From positions 1 to 64,000 of the forward strand of contig CAJWSW010000001.1 of assembly GCA_913046035.1 (NCBI GenBank): DNA of 64,000 nt, given 5' to 3'. The notes beneath the pieces were generated by a model. That model was given only the letters and a program-made list of their open reading frames with translations. It had not been told where the DNA came from and made no database searches. This document shows, in pieces, positions 34,533 through 43,871 of this stretch (position 1 is the stretch's first letter; each line of letters begins with the position of its first letter). The translations under genes and the position numbers were made by a program. Source of the DNA: an uncultured Alphaproteobacteria bacterium (GTDB taxonomy: Bacteria; Pseudomonadota; Alphaproteobacteria; MPNO01; UBA830).

Positions 34533-35744
34533 ATGATGATGACAGGCTTTCCTCACATGAAACGGAATGTTGCCTTGCTTTCGCTTTGTCAGGGCTACGC
34601 GCAGACCAGTGTAACGGTCGTTATTAGCGTTTCCGCTTTAGCGTCTTTGCTAATTATAGAGGATAAATCGCTAGCGACTTTGCCCCATGCATTCATGTGG
34701 GTTGCTACAGCAATGGCGGCGACCCCAGCCTCCTTGCTTATGAGGAGATTTGGGCGCCGTGGTGGGTTTGCTATCGGGTCGGTGTTCGGGTTGGTAGGTT
34801 GCGCGTTCTGTACTCTAGGTCTCTATATTGGAGAGTTCTGGATATTCATTGCAGGCACCTCTGCATTCGGTGCATTTAATTCGTTTAATCAATACCTGCG
34901 CTTCGCCGCGGCAGAAGCTGCGACCGACGAGTTCCGCCCGAAAGCAATTTCGTGGGTAATTGGAGGGGGTATTATCGCCGCATTCGTAGGCGGCACTTTA
35001 GTTGGTAATACCACAAACCTGTTGGTGCCACAGTTTGTGGCAACCTATATCATACTGGCTGTTGTGCCTATTTTATTCTCTATAACCATACAATTTGTGC
35101 GAATGCCGAAAGAGGCGGACACCGATCTTCTGGCAGGGGGGGGTAAAAAGGGGAGTGGCCGGCCGCTTAGTGAAATTATGAAACAGCCGGCATTTATAGT
35201 TGCTGCTATTGGCACTTCTGTTTCATGGGCTGGGATGATCATGATGATGGCGGTCGCGCCTTTGTCGATGAAAATTTGCGGTCTGGAGGCTGAGGTTCCC
35301 TTCGTAGTTCAGTGGCATATGTTCGCCATGTTCGCACCGTCATTATTTGCGGGACAGCTTCTCGCCCGCTTTGGTAATTTGAACGTAATTCTGCTTGGGT
35401 TTGGGCTATTTTTTGGCGGTATTGTTGCGGGGCTATTTGGCGTCACGCTTACTAATTTTTTCCTAACCAACATCTTTATTGGTGCTGGATGGAATTTGAT
35501 GCTCATTGGGTCAACAGCGCTTCTTGTGACGTGTCACACAGAGGAAGAAAAAGGTAAGGTTCAAGGTGCAAACGATACTATCGCTTATTTTCTAGCAGCC
35601 ATATCATCGTTTTTTGGTGGATATTTGCAGATAAAACTGGGTTGGAACGTTGTGATGATAGCGATCGTGGCCCAGATTATAATTGTACCTGTTGCGGTTT
35701 TGTGGATGCGGTCAGTGAATGCTCGAGCGGCTGCGACTGGGTGA
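34533..35744 (+). CDS. MFS transporter
   Basis: 403 residues with twelve predicted membrane helices. The loop 2-3 signature is MRRFGRRGGFAIGS, a good match to the major facilitator motif. A hydrophilic central loop (about 195-220) separates the two halves. Starts could be any of three consecutive methionines at 34533-34541; the upstream ribosome site is weak. Substrate unknown. Not clearly in an operon with its upstream neighbour. Confidence 0.88.
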   Translation: MMMTGFPHMKRNVALLSLCQGYAQTSVTVVISVSALASLLIIEDKSLATLPHAFMWVATAMAATPASLLMRRFGRRGGFAIGSVFGLVGCAFCTLGLYIGEFWIFIAGTSAFGAFNSFNQYLRFAAAEAATDEFRPKAISWVIGGGIIAAFVGGTLVGNTTNLLVPQFVATYIILAVVPILFSITIQFVRMPKEADTDLLAGGGKKGSGRPLSEIMKQPAFIVAAIGTSVSWAGMIMMMAVAPLSMKICGLEAEVPFVVQWHMFAMFAPSLFAGQLLARFGNLNVILLGFGLFFGGIVAGLFGVTLTNFFLTNIFIGAGWNLMLIGSTALLVTCHTEEEKGKVQGANDTIAYFLAAISSFFGGYLQIKLGWNVVMIAIVAQIIIVPVAVLWMRSVNARAAATG

Positions 35745-35939
35745 ACACGCGGACTAGACGTCAACCTGGGCTCTGGCCGACGTCAATATATTTTTCACAG
35801 CGTTGCTCGGGAGGTTGACCTAGATAGTACTGAACAAAGCTCTGCATACTAGACTTTTTTCGGAATCTTTTGTGCGACATGAAACGGTATGTGAAGACAC
35901 GCCATGTCTTTTATGGGTCTCACTGGAGCTTTTCAGATC

Positions 35940-36821
35940 CTATTTTAGCCCTTCTTTTCTCGCTAGTTGCGAGGTGCCAAAGAAAATGATCGCAGCGCCG
36001 ACAAGGGCCCAGACACCAGGGACCTCATCAAAAAAAATGAAGGCAGCAATCGCCGTAATCGGCAGTCGGATGAATTCAAATGGGATGACTACACTTGCGT
36101 CAGCGCATTTCATGGCTTGTGCTAAACACATATGCGCAGCCCAAGCTGTCCCACCCATAAATACAATCATTGGTAGGTCCGTAAGTGGAGGAGTGTGCCA
36201 ATTTAATACCGTTGGGATCGCTGCGAACAGGATAAGCCAGATATTGAGGTTCAATACAATCAGTCGGGCCGGTTGAGTGTGGGAAAGCATTTTGGTGCAG
36301 ATGTCGCCGCTGGCGTAGCCTAATGCTGAAAGAAATACCACAAATGCCATTATATCAAAAATGGCAATACCCGGACGGAGAATGACTAGTACACCAATAA
36401 TGCCAGACGCGACTGTCACCCATCGGTGTCGGGTTACCTTCTCGCGCAAGATAAGTGCAGAGAGGAGCAAACCGAAAATAGGTAGGGTGAAATGTAATGC
36501 CACGGCCTCTGATAGGGGCAGGGATGTGATTGCGAAAAACCATGTTGAGACGCCGGTAAAGGTGCAGAGCCCGCGCAATATGTATAGTCCACCTAGTTTA
36601 TTCGCACGAAATGTGTGCGTTACCTCCCGCGATGTGTTTAAAACTGTTGGTAATGTAATCAGAAGTCCTACAACGCTTCGGAGGAAGACCTGTTCAAACG
36701 GGGGTATAGTATCGGAGAGGAAACGCACGGCAATAATCATGGCAGAAAAACTGGCAGTGCTAGCGATCATCCAGAGGATGCCCTTTAACGCGGGAGACAG
36801 TCTTATGAAAAGGTTCGTCAT
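35940..36821 (-). CDS. EamA/DMT-family transporter
   Basis: 293 residues with ten predicted helices, LPLSEAVALHFTLPIF and VLVILRPGI motifs; LRPGI replaces the more usual IRPGF. Start ATG 36821 is divergent from rlmN. It is the sixth EamA gene in order along the window. Substrate unknown. Confidence 0.9.
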   Translation of the reverse strand: MTNLFIRLSPALKGILWMIASTASFSAMIIAVRFLSDTIPPFEQVFLRSVVGLLITLPTVLNTSREVTHTFRANKLGGLYILRGLCTFTGVSTWFFAITSLPLSEAVALHFTLPIFGLLLSALILREKVTRHRWVTVASGIIGVLVILRPGIAIFDIMAFVVFLSALGYASGDICTKMLSHTQPARLIVLNLNIWLILFAAIPTVLNWHTPPLTDLPMIVFMGGTAWAAHMCLAQAMKCADASVVIPFEFIRLPITAIAAFIFFDEVPGVWALVGAAIIFFGTSQLARKEGLK

Positions 36822-36839
36822 CGAAACGGGAATGCTGTG

Positions 36840-36867
36840 TTGATCGATCGAGCCGTGCCCCTATATT
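36840..36867 (+). promoter_or_regulatory. Sigma70-like promoter for rlmN, possibly leaderless
   Basis: TTGATC at 36840-36845, a 16-bp spacer, and TATATT at 36862-36867. The rlmN ATG begins 7 nt after the -10 box, where transcription would be expected to start, and there is no Shine-Dalgarno sequence before it. A leaderless transcript is the simplest reading. Confidence 0.5.
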
Positions 36868-36873
36868 GCCGCC

Positions 36874-37980
36874 ATGTCAATAACTGAAGAACTTCATAAT
36901 GGTACGAATGATGGAAGCCAGATCGATTTAGTTGGTCTTTCACGCTCTGAAATGGAAGCCGTATTTGACGAGATAGGCCTTCCTCGCTTCCGCGTTAAGC
37001 AGGTTTGGCATTGGATTTATCACCATGGCGTCCGAGAGTTTTCCGAAATGACGACCATTGCCAAAGAACTTCAACCGAAGCTCGCAGCAGGGTTCATGAT
37101 CTCACGCCCGGGCGTCACAACTGAAAAAACATCGACCGATGGAACCCGAAAGTGGCTTTTAAATTTTTCAGATGGAAAGATGGCAGAAACCGTGCATATA
37201 CCAGAGGAGGATCGCGGAGCTGTCTGTATTTCTTCGCAGGTCGGCTGCACGCTTACCTGTAAGTTTTGCCACACCGGCACCCAACGAATGGTGCGTAATT
37301 TGTCGTCAGCTGAGATTGTCGGCCAGTTTATGCTGGCGCGAGACTCTTATCGGGCATGGCCGTCATCGAAGGAGCCACGCCAGCTGACTAATGTCGTTAT
37401 GATGGGAATGGGAGAGCCGCTTTACAACTATGAGAATGTAGCCAAAGCGCTACGCATTATTACAGACGAGGAGGGCATTAACATTTCCCGTCGCCGGATC
37501 ACTCTTTCAACCGCTGGAGTAGCGCCGTTGATCCCCAAGGTTGGCAAAGAACTAGGCGTTCAGCTCGCAATATCGCTGCACGCCGTGCATGACGATTTGC
37601 GTGATGAAATTGTACCGATCAATAAAAAATATCCTATAGCCGAATTGTTAGATGCTTGTCGTTCCTATCCAAAAGCGAAAAATTCTAGAAGGATAACTTT
37701 TGAATATGTGATGTTAAAAGGCGTCAACGATACGCCAGCAGATGCGCGCGAATTGGTCCGTCTAATTCGCGGTATTCCTGCTAAAATTAATTTAATCCCA
37801 TTTAATCCGTGGCCCGGGGCGCCATACGACTGTTCTACCAATGACGACATTGCGGTCTTCGCTGGTATTATCAACCGTGCAGGGTATTCGTCGCCTGTTC
37901 GCACGCCCCGTGGGCGGGATATACTTGCCGCCTGTGGTCAGCTAAAGACAGCCAGTGAGCGGGAGCGCAAGCACATTTAA
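36874..37980 (+). CDS. rlmN: Dual-specificity 23S rRNA/tRNA adenine C2-methyltransferase
   Basis: 368 residues, the usual RlmN length. The radical-SAM cluster is CxxxCxxC at C125, C129 and C132. The second conserved catalytic cysteine, which becomes methylated, is C354 in AACGQL near the C-terminus. Other marks are [20 protein letters not shown] and the [13 protein letters not shown] strand. It methylates A2503 of 23S rRNA and A37 of some tRNAs. The start ATG has no Shine-Dalgarno sequence (see the promoter entry). Confident. Confidence 0.96.
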   Translation: MSITEELHNGTNDGSQIDLVGLSRSEMEAVFDEIGLPRFRVKQVWHWIYHHGVREFSEMTTIAKELQPKLAAGFMISRPGVTTEKTSTDGTRKWLLNFSDGKMAETVHIPEEDRGAVCISSQVGCTLTCKFCHTGTQRMVRNLSSAEIVGQFMLARDSYRAWPSSKEPRQLTNVVMMGMGEPLYNYENVAKALRIITDEEGINISRRRITLSTAGVAPLIPKVGKELGVQLAISLHAVHDDLRDEIVPINKKYPIAELLDACRSYPKAKNSRRITFEYVMLKGVNDTPADARELVRLIRGIPAKINLIPFNPWPGAPYDCSTNDDIAVFAGIINRAGYSSPVRTPRGRDILAACGQLKTASERERKHI

Positions 37981-38293
37981 ATTAAGATGACCCCTATTGA
38001 GGGAAATAATGCCGCTGAAGATCCAAGAGGTTAAGTTGCATTCTCTTTGTGGCCGGAAAATTTGATTTCGATGTTTCTAAAATCCGTTTATTTTAAATGC
38101 GATCTAATCAAGCCTACTGCGTGCCACGCATGAGATGGGTAGGGTTTTATGATTTTGCATTTAAATCGGTATTGTTTCTGATGCCTGTAAAAATCACACC
38201 TCGACTAACTAAATGCAGGCCCCGTTGATTGCGCTAACTTGCTGGATCTGATGTAAGTCCTATACTCCTTGCGCCACAAGTTGAGAGGTTTTT
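37981..38293. other. 313-bp intergenic region before argG
   Basis: No gene. It contains the argG promoter described separately. No clear terminator of rlmN was found. Confidence 0.4.
38239..38266 (+). promoter_or_regulatory. Sigma70-like promoter for argG
   Basis: TTGCTG at 38239-38244, a 16-bp spacer, TATACT at 38261-38266. Expected transcription start about 38273, leaving a leader of about 20 nt with GAGAGG 6 nt before ATG 38294. No ARG-box-like operator could be confirmed by eye. Confidence 0.5.
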
Positions 38294-39514
38294 ATGGCAG
38301 GACCAAGACCTGGAGAGGTCAGAAAGATTGTGCTCGCTTATTCCGGTGGGCTCGACACCTCCGTTATTCTGCGATGGCTGCAGCAGACATATGATTGTGA
38401 AGTTGTGACCTTTACTGCGGATCTTGGGCAGGGGGAAGAGGTGGAGCCGGCGCGTGAAAAGGCTGAGGCTGCTGGCGTGAAGGAAATCTATATTGATGAT
38501 CTGCGAGAAGAATTTGTGCGGGATTTTGTTTTTCCTATGTTCCGCGCTAACGCCCTATATGAAGGTATCTATCTACTCGGCACGTCGATCGCTCGACCGT
38601 TAATTTCAAAGCGTCAAATTGAAATTGCTCGAGAAACTGGCGCTGATGCCGTCAGTCACGGTGCAACCGGGAAGGGGAACGACCAAGTAAGGTTCGAGCT
38701 TGGCTATTACGCGTTAGAACCGGATATCAAGGTTATCGCACCTTGGCGTGAGTGGGACCTTGATTCGCGCACTAAACTTATGGAATTCGCCCGCAACAAC
38801 CAAATTCCAATCTCACGCGATAGGCTCGATGAACCGCCCTACTCTACGGATGCTAATCTTTTGCACATCTCATACGAAGGGAAGGCTCTCGAAGACCCTT
38901 GGGTTGAGGCTGATGAAGCAATGTATACCCGCTCGGTCTCTCCGGAGCGTGCGCCCGATATCCCCACTTATATCGAGCTCGGTTTTCAGGCGGGTGACGC
39001 GGTTAGCATAAACGGTGAAAAATTATCGCCGGCGGCGCTGTTGCAAAAACTTAATGTTACTGGCGGCGCAAACGGCATTGGGCGCATTGATATTGTGGAA
39101 AATCGTTACGTCGGCATGAAATCTCGTGGTGTCTACGAAACGCCGGGCGGAACAATCCTCGCCGCTGCACATCGCGGCATTGAGTCAATTACACTCGACC
39201 GTGGCGCTGCTCACCTAAAAGATGAGCTGATGCCGCGTTATGCTGAGCTGGTCTATAACGGTTTCTGGTTCTCTCCTGAGCGCGAGATGATTCAAGCAGC
39301 TGTCGACGAAAGTCAGAAACATGTTGATGGCACGGTCCGTCTAAAGCTGTTCAAAGGATCTGTCAGTGTTGTAGGTCGTAAGTCCCCAGTCAGCCTTTAT
39401 TCGGAAGAGCACGTCACTTTCGAAGCCGACACTGTCTACGACCAACGCGACGCGGAGGGCTTTATTAAACTAAATGCTCTGCGTCTGCGGCTTATGAACG
39501 CCCGCAAGGGATGA
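38294..39514 (+). CDS. argG: Argininosuccinate synthase
   Basis: 406 residues, standard length. The N-type ATP pyrophosphatase loop is [11 protein letters not shown] near the start. Other family segments: [27 protein letters not shown], and the aspartate/citrulline-binding region [11 protein letters not shown]. It joins citrulline and aspartate using ATP in arginine synthesis. argB lies at 52 kb, not in the same operon. The stop overlaps the start of an EamA gene as ATGA, an unusual partner for argG. Confidence 0.97.
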   Translation: MAGPRPGEVRKIVLAYSGGLDTSVILRWLQQTYDCEVVTFTADLGQGEEVEPAREKAEAAGVKEIYIDDLREEFVRDFVFPMFRANALYEGIYLLGTSIARPLISKRQIEIARETGADAVSHGATGKGNDQVRFELGYYALEPDIKVIAPWREWDLDSRTKLMEFARNNQIPISRDRLDEPPYSTDANLLHISYEGKALEDPWVEADEAMYTRSVSPERAPDIPTYIELGFQAGDAVSINGEKLSPAALLQKLNVTGGANGIGRIDIVENRYVGMKSRGVYETPGGTILAAAHRGIESITLDRGAAHLKDELMPRYAELVYNGFWFSPEREMIQAAVDESQKHVDGTVRLKLFKGSVSVVGRKSPVSLYSEEHVTFEADTVYDQRDAEGFIKLNALRLRLMNARKG

Positions 39515-40395
39515 CTGATGGCACTGGGGTCTCGAGGCCCCAGTTTTTGCTTGCGGCGTTGTGGGCGCTGCTCGCTGCCGGTAGCTTCACCGTGATGATC
39601 GCGAGTGTACGCTATATGGACGGCAAATTTGATGCGTTTGAGATTGTTTTCTTCCGCGCGCTAGTCGGAGTTTTCATCGTCATTCCGTTGGTAAGCAGAT
39701 CAGGATTTACAGCGCTTCGGACCTACCGCCTACGCATGCATTTGGTGCGGACGCTATTTGCGCTATTCGCTATGGCGACTTTGTATTATGCATTGGCTTT
39801 TATTCCAATAGCGCAGGCAGTCGCACTTACATTTCTCATACCGCTCTTCACCACTATTGCCGCGGGAACAGTGCTGAACGAAAAAGTTGGCTTCTACCGC
39901 TGGGGAGCAACGTTAGTTGGGTTCTGCGGCGCACTCATTATTATCAGACCTGGTTTAACGGAGGTAAGTTTGCCGATCCTTTTAGCAGTGTTGTCGTCTG
40001 CCCTTTACGCTGGTGCCTGGTCCAGCGTCAAAATCTTAACGCGGACGGACTCTGCGGCTGCAATTGTTTTCTGGATGAACATTTTGATGGTGCCCTTGAC
40101 TGCTATTCCGCTGATTTTTGTTTGGGTTACACCTGCACCGGAAGATGTCTTCGTGATTGGGATCATGGCTCTTTCAGGGTGGGCGGCACACTATTGCCAG
40201 GCGCGTGCCTTTGCGTCCGCCGACGCCAGTGCAGTGATGCCATTTGATTTCCTGCGCCTACCACTGGGTGCCCTCCTCGGTTATTTACTTTTCGCCGAAA
40301 TTATAGACACATGGACTTGGGTTGGTGCGGTTGTCATTTTCCTCTCTGGATACTACACCGTTAGGCGCGAATCTTTTCGGAACCAGGGAAAATAG
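39511..40395 (+). CDS. EamA/DMT-family transporter coupled to argG
   Basis: 294 residues with ten predicted helices and the motifs [16 protein letters not shown] and [12 protein letters not shown] 39511 overlaps the argG stop (ATGA), so translation is coupled. By context it may move arginine, citrulline or a related metabolite; this is inference from position only. Seventh EamA gene in the window. Confidence 0.9.
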   Translation: MTDGTGVSRPQFLLAALWALLAAGSFTVMIASVRYMDGKFDAFEIVFFRALVGVFIVIPLVSRSGFTALRTYRLRMHLVRTLFALFAMATLYYALAFIPIAQAVALTFLIPLFTTIAAGTVLNEKVGFYRWGATLVGFCGALIIIRPGLTEVSLPILLAVLSSALYAGAWSSVKILTRTDSAAAIVFWMNILMVPLTAIPLIFVWVTPAPEDVFVIGIMALSGWAAHYCQARAFASADASAVMPFDFLRLPLGALLGYLLFAEIIDTWTWVGAVVIFLSGYYTVRRESFRNQGK

Positions 40396-40513
40396 CCTCA
40401 GCTCAGCACTCAACGCAGTCCTAAGTCGCCTTGCTGGACGTTCATGGTCATATCCTCAAACAAGGTGCATAACTTTGATCGATTGAAGAAAATGGCGCCG
40501 GCATGGTGTGTTT

Positions 40514-41407
40514 TTATATATCGGGAGGGTCAATACCGTTCTGTCTGCAGGCTGCCACTAGTGTGTTGTGCATTAGACAAGCGATTGTCATCGGACCGAC
40601 GCCGCCAGGAACTGGCGTAATAGCCTTCGCGTGCTCCACTGCTTCTTCAAAGGCGACATCACCAACCAAACATGTCTTTCCTTTTTCTTTGCTAGAGACC
40701 CGATTTATTCCCACATCTATGACGGTTGCACCCTTTTTAATCCAGTCACCTTTGATCATTCGTGGTTGTCCAATCGCTGCAATCAGAATATCAGCGTCTC
40801 TGCATATAGCTGGGAGATTGTTGCTACGGGAATGCGCAATCGTTACTGTGCAATTTGATTCGAGTAATAGCTGCGCCATCGGCTTTCCCACAATATTAGA
40901 CCGGCCTACCACGACAGCCTTGAGGCCGGTTAAATCTCCTAGGCATTCTTTTAGCAAGATGCGGCATCCGAGCGGAGTGCAAGGCACCATGCCGCCTCTG
41001 CCAGCAGACAGAAGTCCGACATTGCGGAGATGAAATCCATCTACATCCTTTGCAGGGTCGATGGCGTCAATGACTGAGTTTTGGCTAATTTGGTTAGGAA
41101 GTGGCAGTTGTACCAGTATGCCGTTTACCGATGGGTCGGCATTGAGTTTCTTTATCGTAGCTAACAGGTCTGCTTCTGATGTGTTTCCAGGTAGGTCTTC
41201 GCCCAACGATAGCATGCCGGCTTCAACCGTTTGTTTATTCTTGTTGCGAATATAGACTTGGCTTGCTGGATCCTCCCCGACTAGGATTGTGGCTAGGCCA
41301 GGCACAATTCCATAAGTTTCCCTTAACCGGTTGGTTTCTGCGGCAATACGTTTACGGAGACTGGCCGCAAATCTTTTTCCGTCGATGAGTTTTTCGGCAA
41401 TCATCAA
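40514..41407 (-). CDS. folD: Bifunctional methylenetetrahydrofolate dehydrogenase/cyclohydrolase
   Basis: 297 residues, standard FolD length. Conserved segments: [16 protein letters not shown] with the catalytic lysine, [39 protein letters not shown] for NADP, and [10 protein letters not shown]. It interconverts methylene-, methenyl- and formyl-tetrahydrofolate, supplying the formyl donor used by fmt (46955). The yggT gene lies 6 bp upstream on the same strand, so the two form an operon. Confidence 0.97.
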   Translation of the reverse strand: MMIAEKLIDGKRFAASLRKRIAAETNRLRETYGIVPGLATILVGEDPASQVYIRNKNKQTVEAGMLSLGEDLPGNTSEADLLATIKKLNADPSVNGILVQLPLPNQISQNSVIDAIDPAKDVDGFHLRNVGLLSAGRGGMVPCTPLGCRILLKECLGDLTGLKAVVVGRSNIVGKPMAQLLLESNCTVTIAHSRSNNLPAICRDADILIAAIGQPRMIKGDWIKKGATVIDVGINRVSSKEKGKTCLVGDVAFEEAVEHAKAITPVPGGVGPMTIACLMHNTLVAACRQNGIDPPDI

Positions 41408-41413
41408 GCTCTT

Positions 41414-41716
41414 TCAGGTGGCAATCCAGATGTAAACTTGCCGCAGAATACCATCCTTCAAAAACAATAATATAAGAATGGCGATAAGCGGTGAAAAATC
41501 GATCCCACCAAAATTTGGTAGCAGATTGCGTATCGGCCGCAGCATGGGTTCAGTAAGTCGATACAGCGTATCACCAACCATATAGATGAGGCGGTTGCCG
41601 GTGTTGATCACATTGAAAGCAATTAGCCAACTCATGATTGCGGAGATGATAAAACACCACATATAGAGATTTACGATAATATCGAGCAGGTTGAAGATGG
41701 TGGTAATGAGTTGCAT
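41414..41716 (-). CDS. YggT-family membrane protein
   Basis: 100 residues with two hydrophobic helices (about 8-35 and 70-92) and the family motif TEPMLRPIRNLLPNFGGIDFSP. YggT proteins sit in the inner membrane; roles in osmotic or potassium-related fitness and cell-division-linked functions have been proposed. First gene of the yggT-folD pair. Confidence 0.93.
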   Translation of the reverse strand: MQLITTIFNLLDIIVNLYMWCFIISAIMSWLIAFNVINTGNRLIYMVGDTLYRLTEPMLRPIRNLLPNFGGIDFSPLIAILILLFLKDGILRQVYIWIAT

Positions 41717-41840
41717 AAAAAGGGCGCCTGTAAGTTAGTAGTTAGCAAGGTAGCGGCGGCTGGATTCTGGCGCAACCCGTTGGTGCTTATCGACCTAAAT
41801 CATAGGGTCGTACTAGATGAATTCAGACCCTCCAGGTTGC

Positions 41841-41869
41841 TTGACATGAACACCCATCGTCCACATTAT
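41841..41869 (+). promoter_or_regulatory. Promoter for tRNA-Ala
   Basis: TTGACA at 41841-41846, a consensus -35, then a 17-bp spacer and CATTAT at 41864-41869. Transcription would begin near 41876, about 23 nt before the mature tRNA. Confidence 0.6.
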
Positions 41870-41898
41870 CCTGCCCATTCGCCTGTGGCCGGCACCGT

Positions 41899-41974
<76 letters not shown>

Positions 41975-42183
41975 CTATTTATCGCATGTCCCTTGTTGTT
42001 AGACACTTCAGGTTTTTGTATTCGGTAACTGATACAAAATCCAATCGGTATGGCTGGTAAATCGCTGCAGGCCCGACCGTTTGTCCATTGGCCGGACGCC
42101 AAGCTAGTTTATTCCTTTTGTTAAGTGCAGAGGCACACCTTCTCAGATTTTACGGACGAATTTCGTTATCACCATTAAAAAAA

Positions 42184-42210
42184 ATAGGGCGGCTCGCGCG
42201 GCCGCCCTAT
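42184..42210 (-). terminator. Rho-independent terminator of the selenoprotein gene
   Basis: On the minus strand, ATAGGGCGGC and GCCGCCCTAT form a 10-bp GC-rich stem around a 7-nt loop, followed by a run of seven or more U (complement of 42177-42183). It lies 20 bp past the stop codon of the peroxiredoxin gene. Confidence 0.85.
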
Positions 42211-42230
42211 GGCACGTTCAGTACCGCCCG

Positions 42231-42683
42231 TCAGGAAATGGAATCCAAATCATTAATGACTTGTTCGGGGTGATCGGCGGCCTTGACCTCATCGTAGGCA
42301 AAGTGAATTTTGCCATCTGGTCCGATTAATACTGATTTCCGAGGTGCCTTCAGGCTGCCTGCTTCTGAAACACCAAATGCAATAGATGTGCTTCCATCCA
42401 AATCACTCAGCAAATCATAAGGGAAGGAGAATTTATCACGAAACGCGGCGTTATCTGCTGGGCTATCAAAAGAGATCCCCAGGATTGATGTGTTGCGGTC
42501 TTCAAAGTCTTGGATTCGATCACGGAACCCGTTGCCTTCGATCGTTCAGCCGGGTGTATCGGCTTTTGGATACCACCAAAGCAGGACGTAGCGGCCGGCA
42601 AAGTCATCTCGCGTAACTGTCTTGCCATCCTGGTTCGGGAGGCTGAAAGCCGGCGCATCGGTGCCGGTGGCGATTAGGGCCAT
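42231..42683 (-). CDS. Selenocysteine-containing Bcp-type peroxiredoxin (UGA at codon 46)
   Basis: 150 residues if the in-frame UGA at 42546-42548 is read as selenocysteine; as plain code it splits into 45 and 104 codons. The joined frame is a complete Bcp/PrxQ-type peroxiredoxin: MALIATGTDAPAFSL start, WWYPKADTPG-U-TIEGNGFRDR, then SFDSPADNAAFRDKF and SVLIGPDGKI. U46 sits exactly at the peroxidatic cysteine of TPGCTxE. There is no other cysteine, so it would be a 1-Sec enzyme without an internal resolving residue. It reduces hydrogen or organic peroxides with thiol donors. GGAG is 8 nt before ATG 42683. A SECIS-like hairpin follows the UGA. The alternative, a pseudogene by nonsense mutation, is disfavoured because both flanks are fully conserved in frame and the UGA is at the one catalytic codon. 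Confidence 0.9.
42517..42544 (-). promoter_or_regulatory. Bacterial SECIS-like hairpin after the UGA codon
   Basis: Beginning 2 nt after the UGA, CGAUC pairs with GAUCG (5 bp, 28-nt span). A one-sided 7-nt bulge follows, then ACGG/CCGU closes a GUU apical loop. The loop G is about 18 nt after the UGA, within the 16-37 nt range used for bacterial SECIS elements, which SelB binds to deliver Sec-tRNA. The element lies inside coding sequence, as expected in bacteria. Confidence 0.75.
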
Positions 42684-42756
42684 TCAGAAAACTCCATTAT
42701 AAATGTTAACGATAATATTTATAACACGGTCTTTAAAAGTTCAAAATAGAGGTAAA

Positions 42757-42779
42757 AACCCGGCGCAATGCGCCGGGTT
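42757..42779 (-). terminator. Rho-independent terminator of the zinc-ribbon gene
   Basis: A 10-bp perfect stem, AACCCGGCGC / GCGCCGGGTT, around a 3-nt loop. On the minus strand it ends in a short U run (GGGTTTTTACC). It lies 21 bp past the stop of the small zinc-ribbon gene and separates it from the selenoprotein gene. Confidence 0.85.
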
Positions 42780-42800
42780 AATGGGTGTTAGCGTTAAGTT

Positions 42801-42980
42801 TCAAACGAAGTCCGGTTCACTGCGTTTGCGACAGCGTAAGCAGAGGCGATTATGCCAACCTTCACTGGCAAATTTTTCGCCGCATGACATGCATTTGCGT
42901 TCTGTTGGTACGTCGCTCGCGGCGCGATGCTCCATTACAAGTTCTTCACTTTCGAGCGAGCTTGTATCCGATTCACTCAT
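42801..42980 (-). CDS. Small zinc-ribbon protein, 59 residues
   Basis: 59 residues from ATG 42980 to TGA 42801-42803. The N-terminal 28 residues are acidic and low-complexity. The rest is a zinc ribbon: C30-M-S-C33 and C47-L-R-C50, with GEKFASEGWHNRL between, then a basic tail. AAGGGAG is 7 nt before the ATG, one of the best ribosome sites in the window, and a strong terminator follows. The CMSCG...CxxC layout resembles small DksA/TraR-like or ribbon proteins that bind RNA polymerase or nucleic acid, but it is too short to assign. It is likely overlooked because of its length. Confidence 0.8.
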   Translation of the reverse strand: MSESDTSSLESEELVMEHRAASDVPTERKCMSCGEKFASEGWHNRLCLRCRKRSEPDFV

Positions 42981-43390
42981 GTAATAGCTCCCTTGTCGTT
43001 ATCGATCGTTACTTGGTCGATAGTTGTCCCAACCACCATTTTGGTGGTGTCCCCACTTTTACGCTCTGAGACGATTAGCCTCTGTTTTGCCTGCCTATTG
43101 TTGCACCTTAAAAGATGTCTTGTTGCAGACCCAACCATTTACGCGGATTGCTGATTTAATTAACAAAATCACCCCCACCCGTAAGGGAAAAAAGACAATT
43201 ATATTCAGCTAGAGCCGTTCCAACATCAAACTTTGGAGGTCGCCTCTATTTTTCCGTATAGTATCACGATTCCAACTGGGAGGGGTAGTGAATCTGCATG
43301 CTCAGCGGGTATTTTCATGAGGATTTTTAGGCAACTGACGAAATTCTGACAATTTGCCGCAGTCGCTTTTCTCATGCATTAATCGCATTT
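42981..43390. other. 410-bp intergenic region with a short hairpin
   Basis: No convincing gene; plus-strand frames here lack ribosome sites. ACCACCA (43032-43038) and TGGTGGT (43042-43048) form a 7-bp stem around TTT, 52 bp upstream of the zinc-ribbon start on the minus strand. It could be a leader hairpin. Promoters of the zinc-ribbon gene should lie here but are not obvious. Confidence 0.35.
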
Positions 43391-43813
43391 CTAAAAAGTT
43401 TGGCTATCTGGAATTGCAGCGATCGCCGCTGCGGCTACCTCAAGGTCCTGCTCCCCGGTTCCAGAGCCAACGCCAACACCGCCGATACAATGGCCGTCGA
43501 TGATAATTGGCAGTCCGCCAGGCAAATTAATACGTTGACCGTCAGTCCCTAATGCGAGTTTTATATCGACACCTTCCAACAGACCGCCTGATGGCTCCCT
43601 GTAGCATGCAGCCGTACGGGCTTTTCGAAGGGATGTCTCAAGCGACATGTGAAAAGCTCCGTCCATGCGGATGAATGCAAGTAAGTTGCCGCCATTATCC
43701 ACGACGGATATACATTGCGGTTGTCCTATCTCCGCCGCTTTTTCAACGCCCGCATTCAGCACCGCAAATGCTCCCTCATGTGTAAGTTTTAGAAATGGTT
43801 TTGTTTCAGACAT
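43391..43813 (-). CDS. GlcG/HbpS-family heme-binding-like protein
   Basis: 140 residues, the single-domain length of the GlcG/HbpS (DUF336) family. Visible: CISVVDNGGNLLAFIRMDGA, KARTAACYREPSG, LPGGLPIIIDGHCIGGVGVGSGTGEQDLEVAAAAI. Family members bind heme or cobalamin-related cofactors or act with glycolate oxidase and diol-metabolism genes. None of these is nearby. GAGG lies 7 nt before the ATG. Possibly co-transcribed with the MFS gene upstream (58-bp gap). Confidence 0.88.
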   Translation of the reverse strand: MSETKPFLKLTHEGAFAVLNAGVEKAAEIGQPQCISVVDNGGNLLAFIRMDGAFHMSLETSLRKARTAACYREPSGGLLEGVDIKLALGTDGQRINLPGGLPIIIDGHCIGGVGVGSGTGEQDLEVAAAAIAAIPDSQTF

Positions 43814-43871
43814 GACATAACCTCAGATTTTGGTCCGAACAGTCTTTCAGTTGTGAGAGGTCAACGCAACT

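Noticed and set aside
42231..42413. 60-codon stand-alone gene
   Set aside because: It is only the C-terminal part of the selenoprotein, starting at an internal methionine.
42407..42658. 83-codon frame on the minus strand over the front half of the peroxiredoxin gene
   Set aside because: It is in another frame from the peroxiredoxin and has no family likeness; the peroxiredoxin frame read through UGA explains the region.
42681..42701. TATAAT just upstream of the selenoprotein start as its promoter
   Set aside because: It would place the transcript start after the ribosome site and there is no good -35 box.
42703..43212. Several plus-strand frames of 60-95 codons
   Set aside because: They overlap the zinc-ribbon gene antisense, lack ribosome sites and resemble no family.
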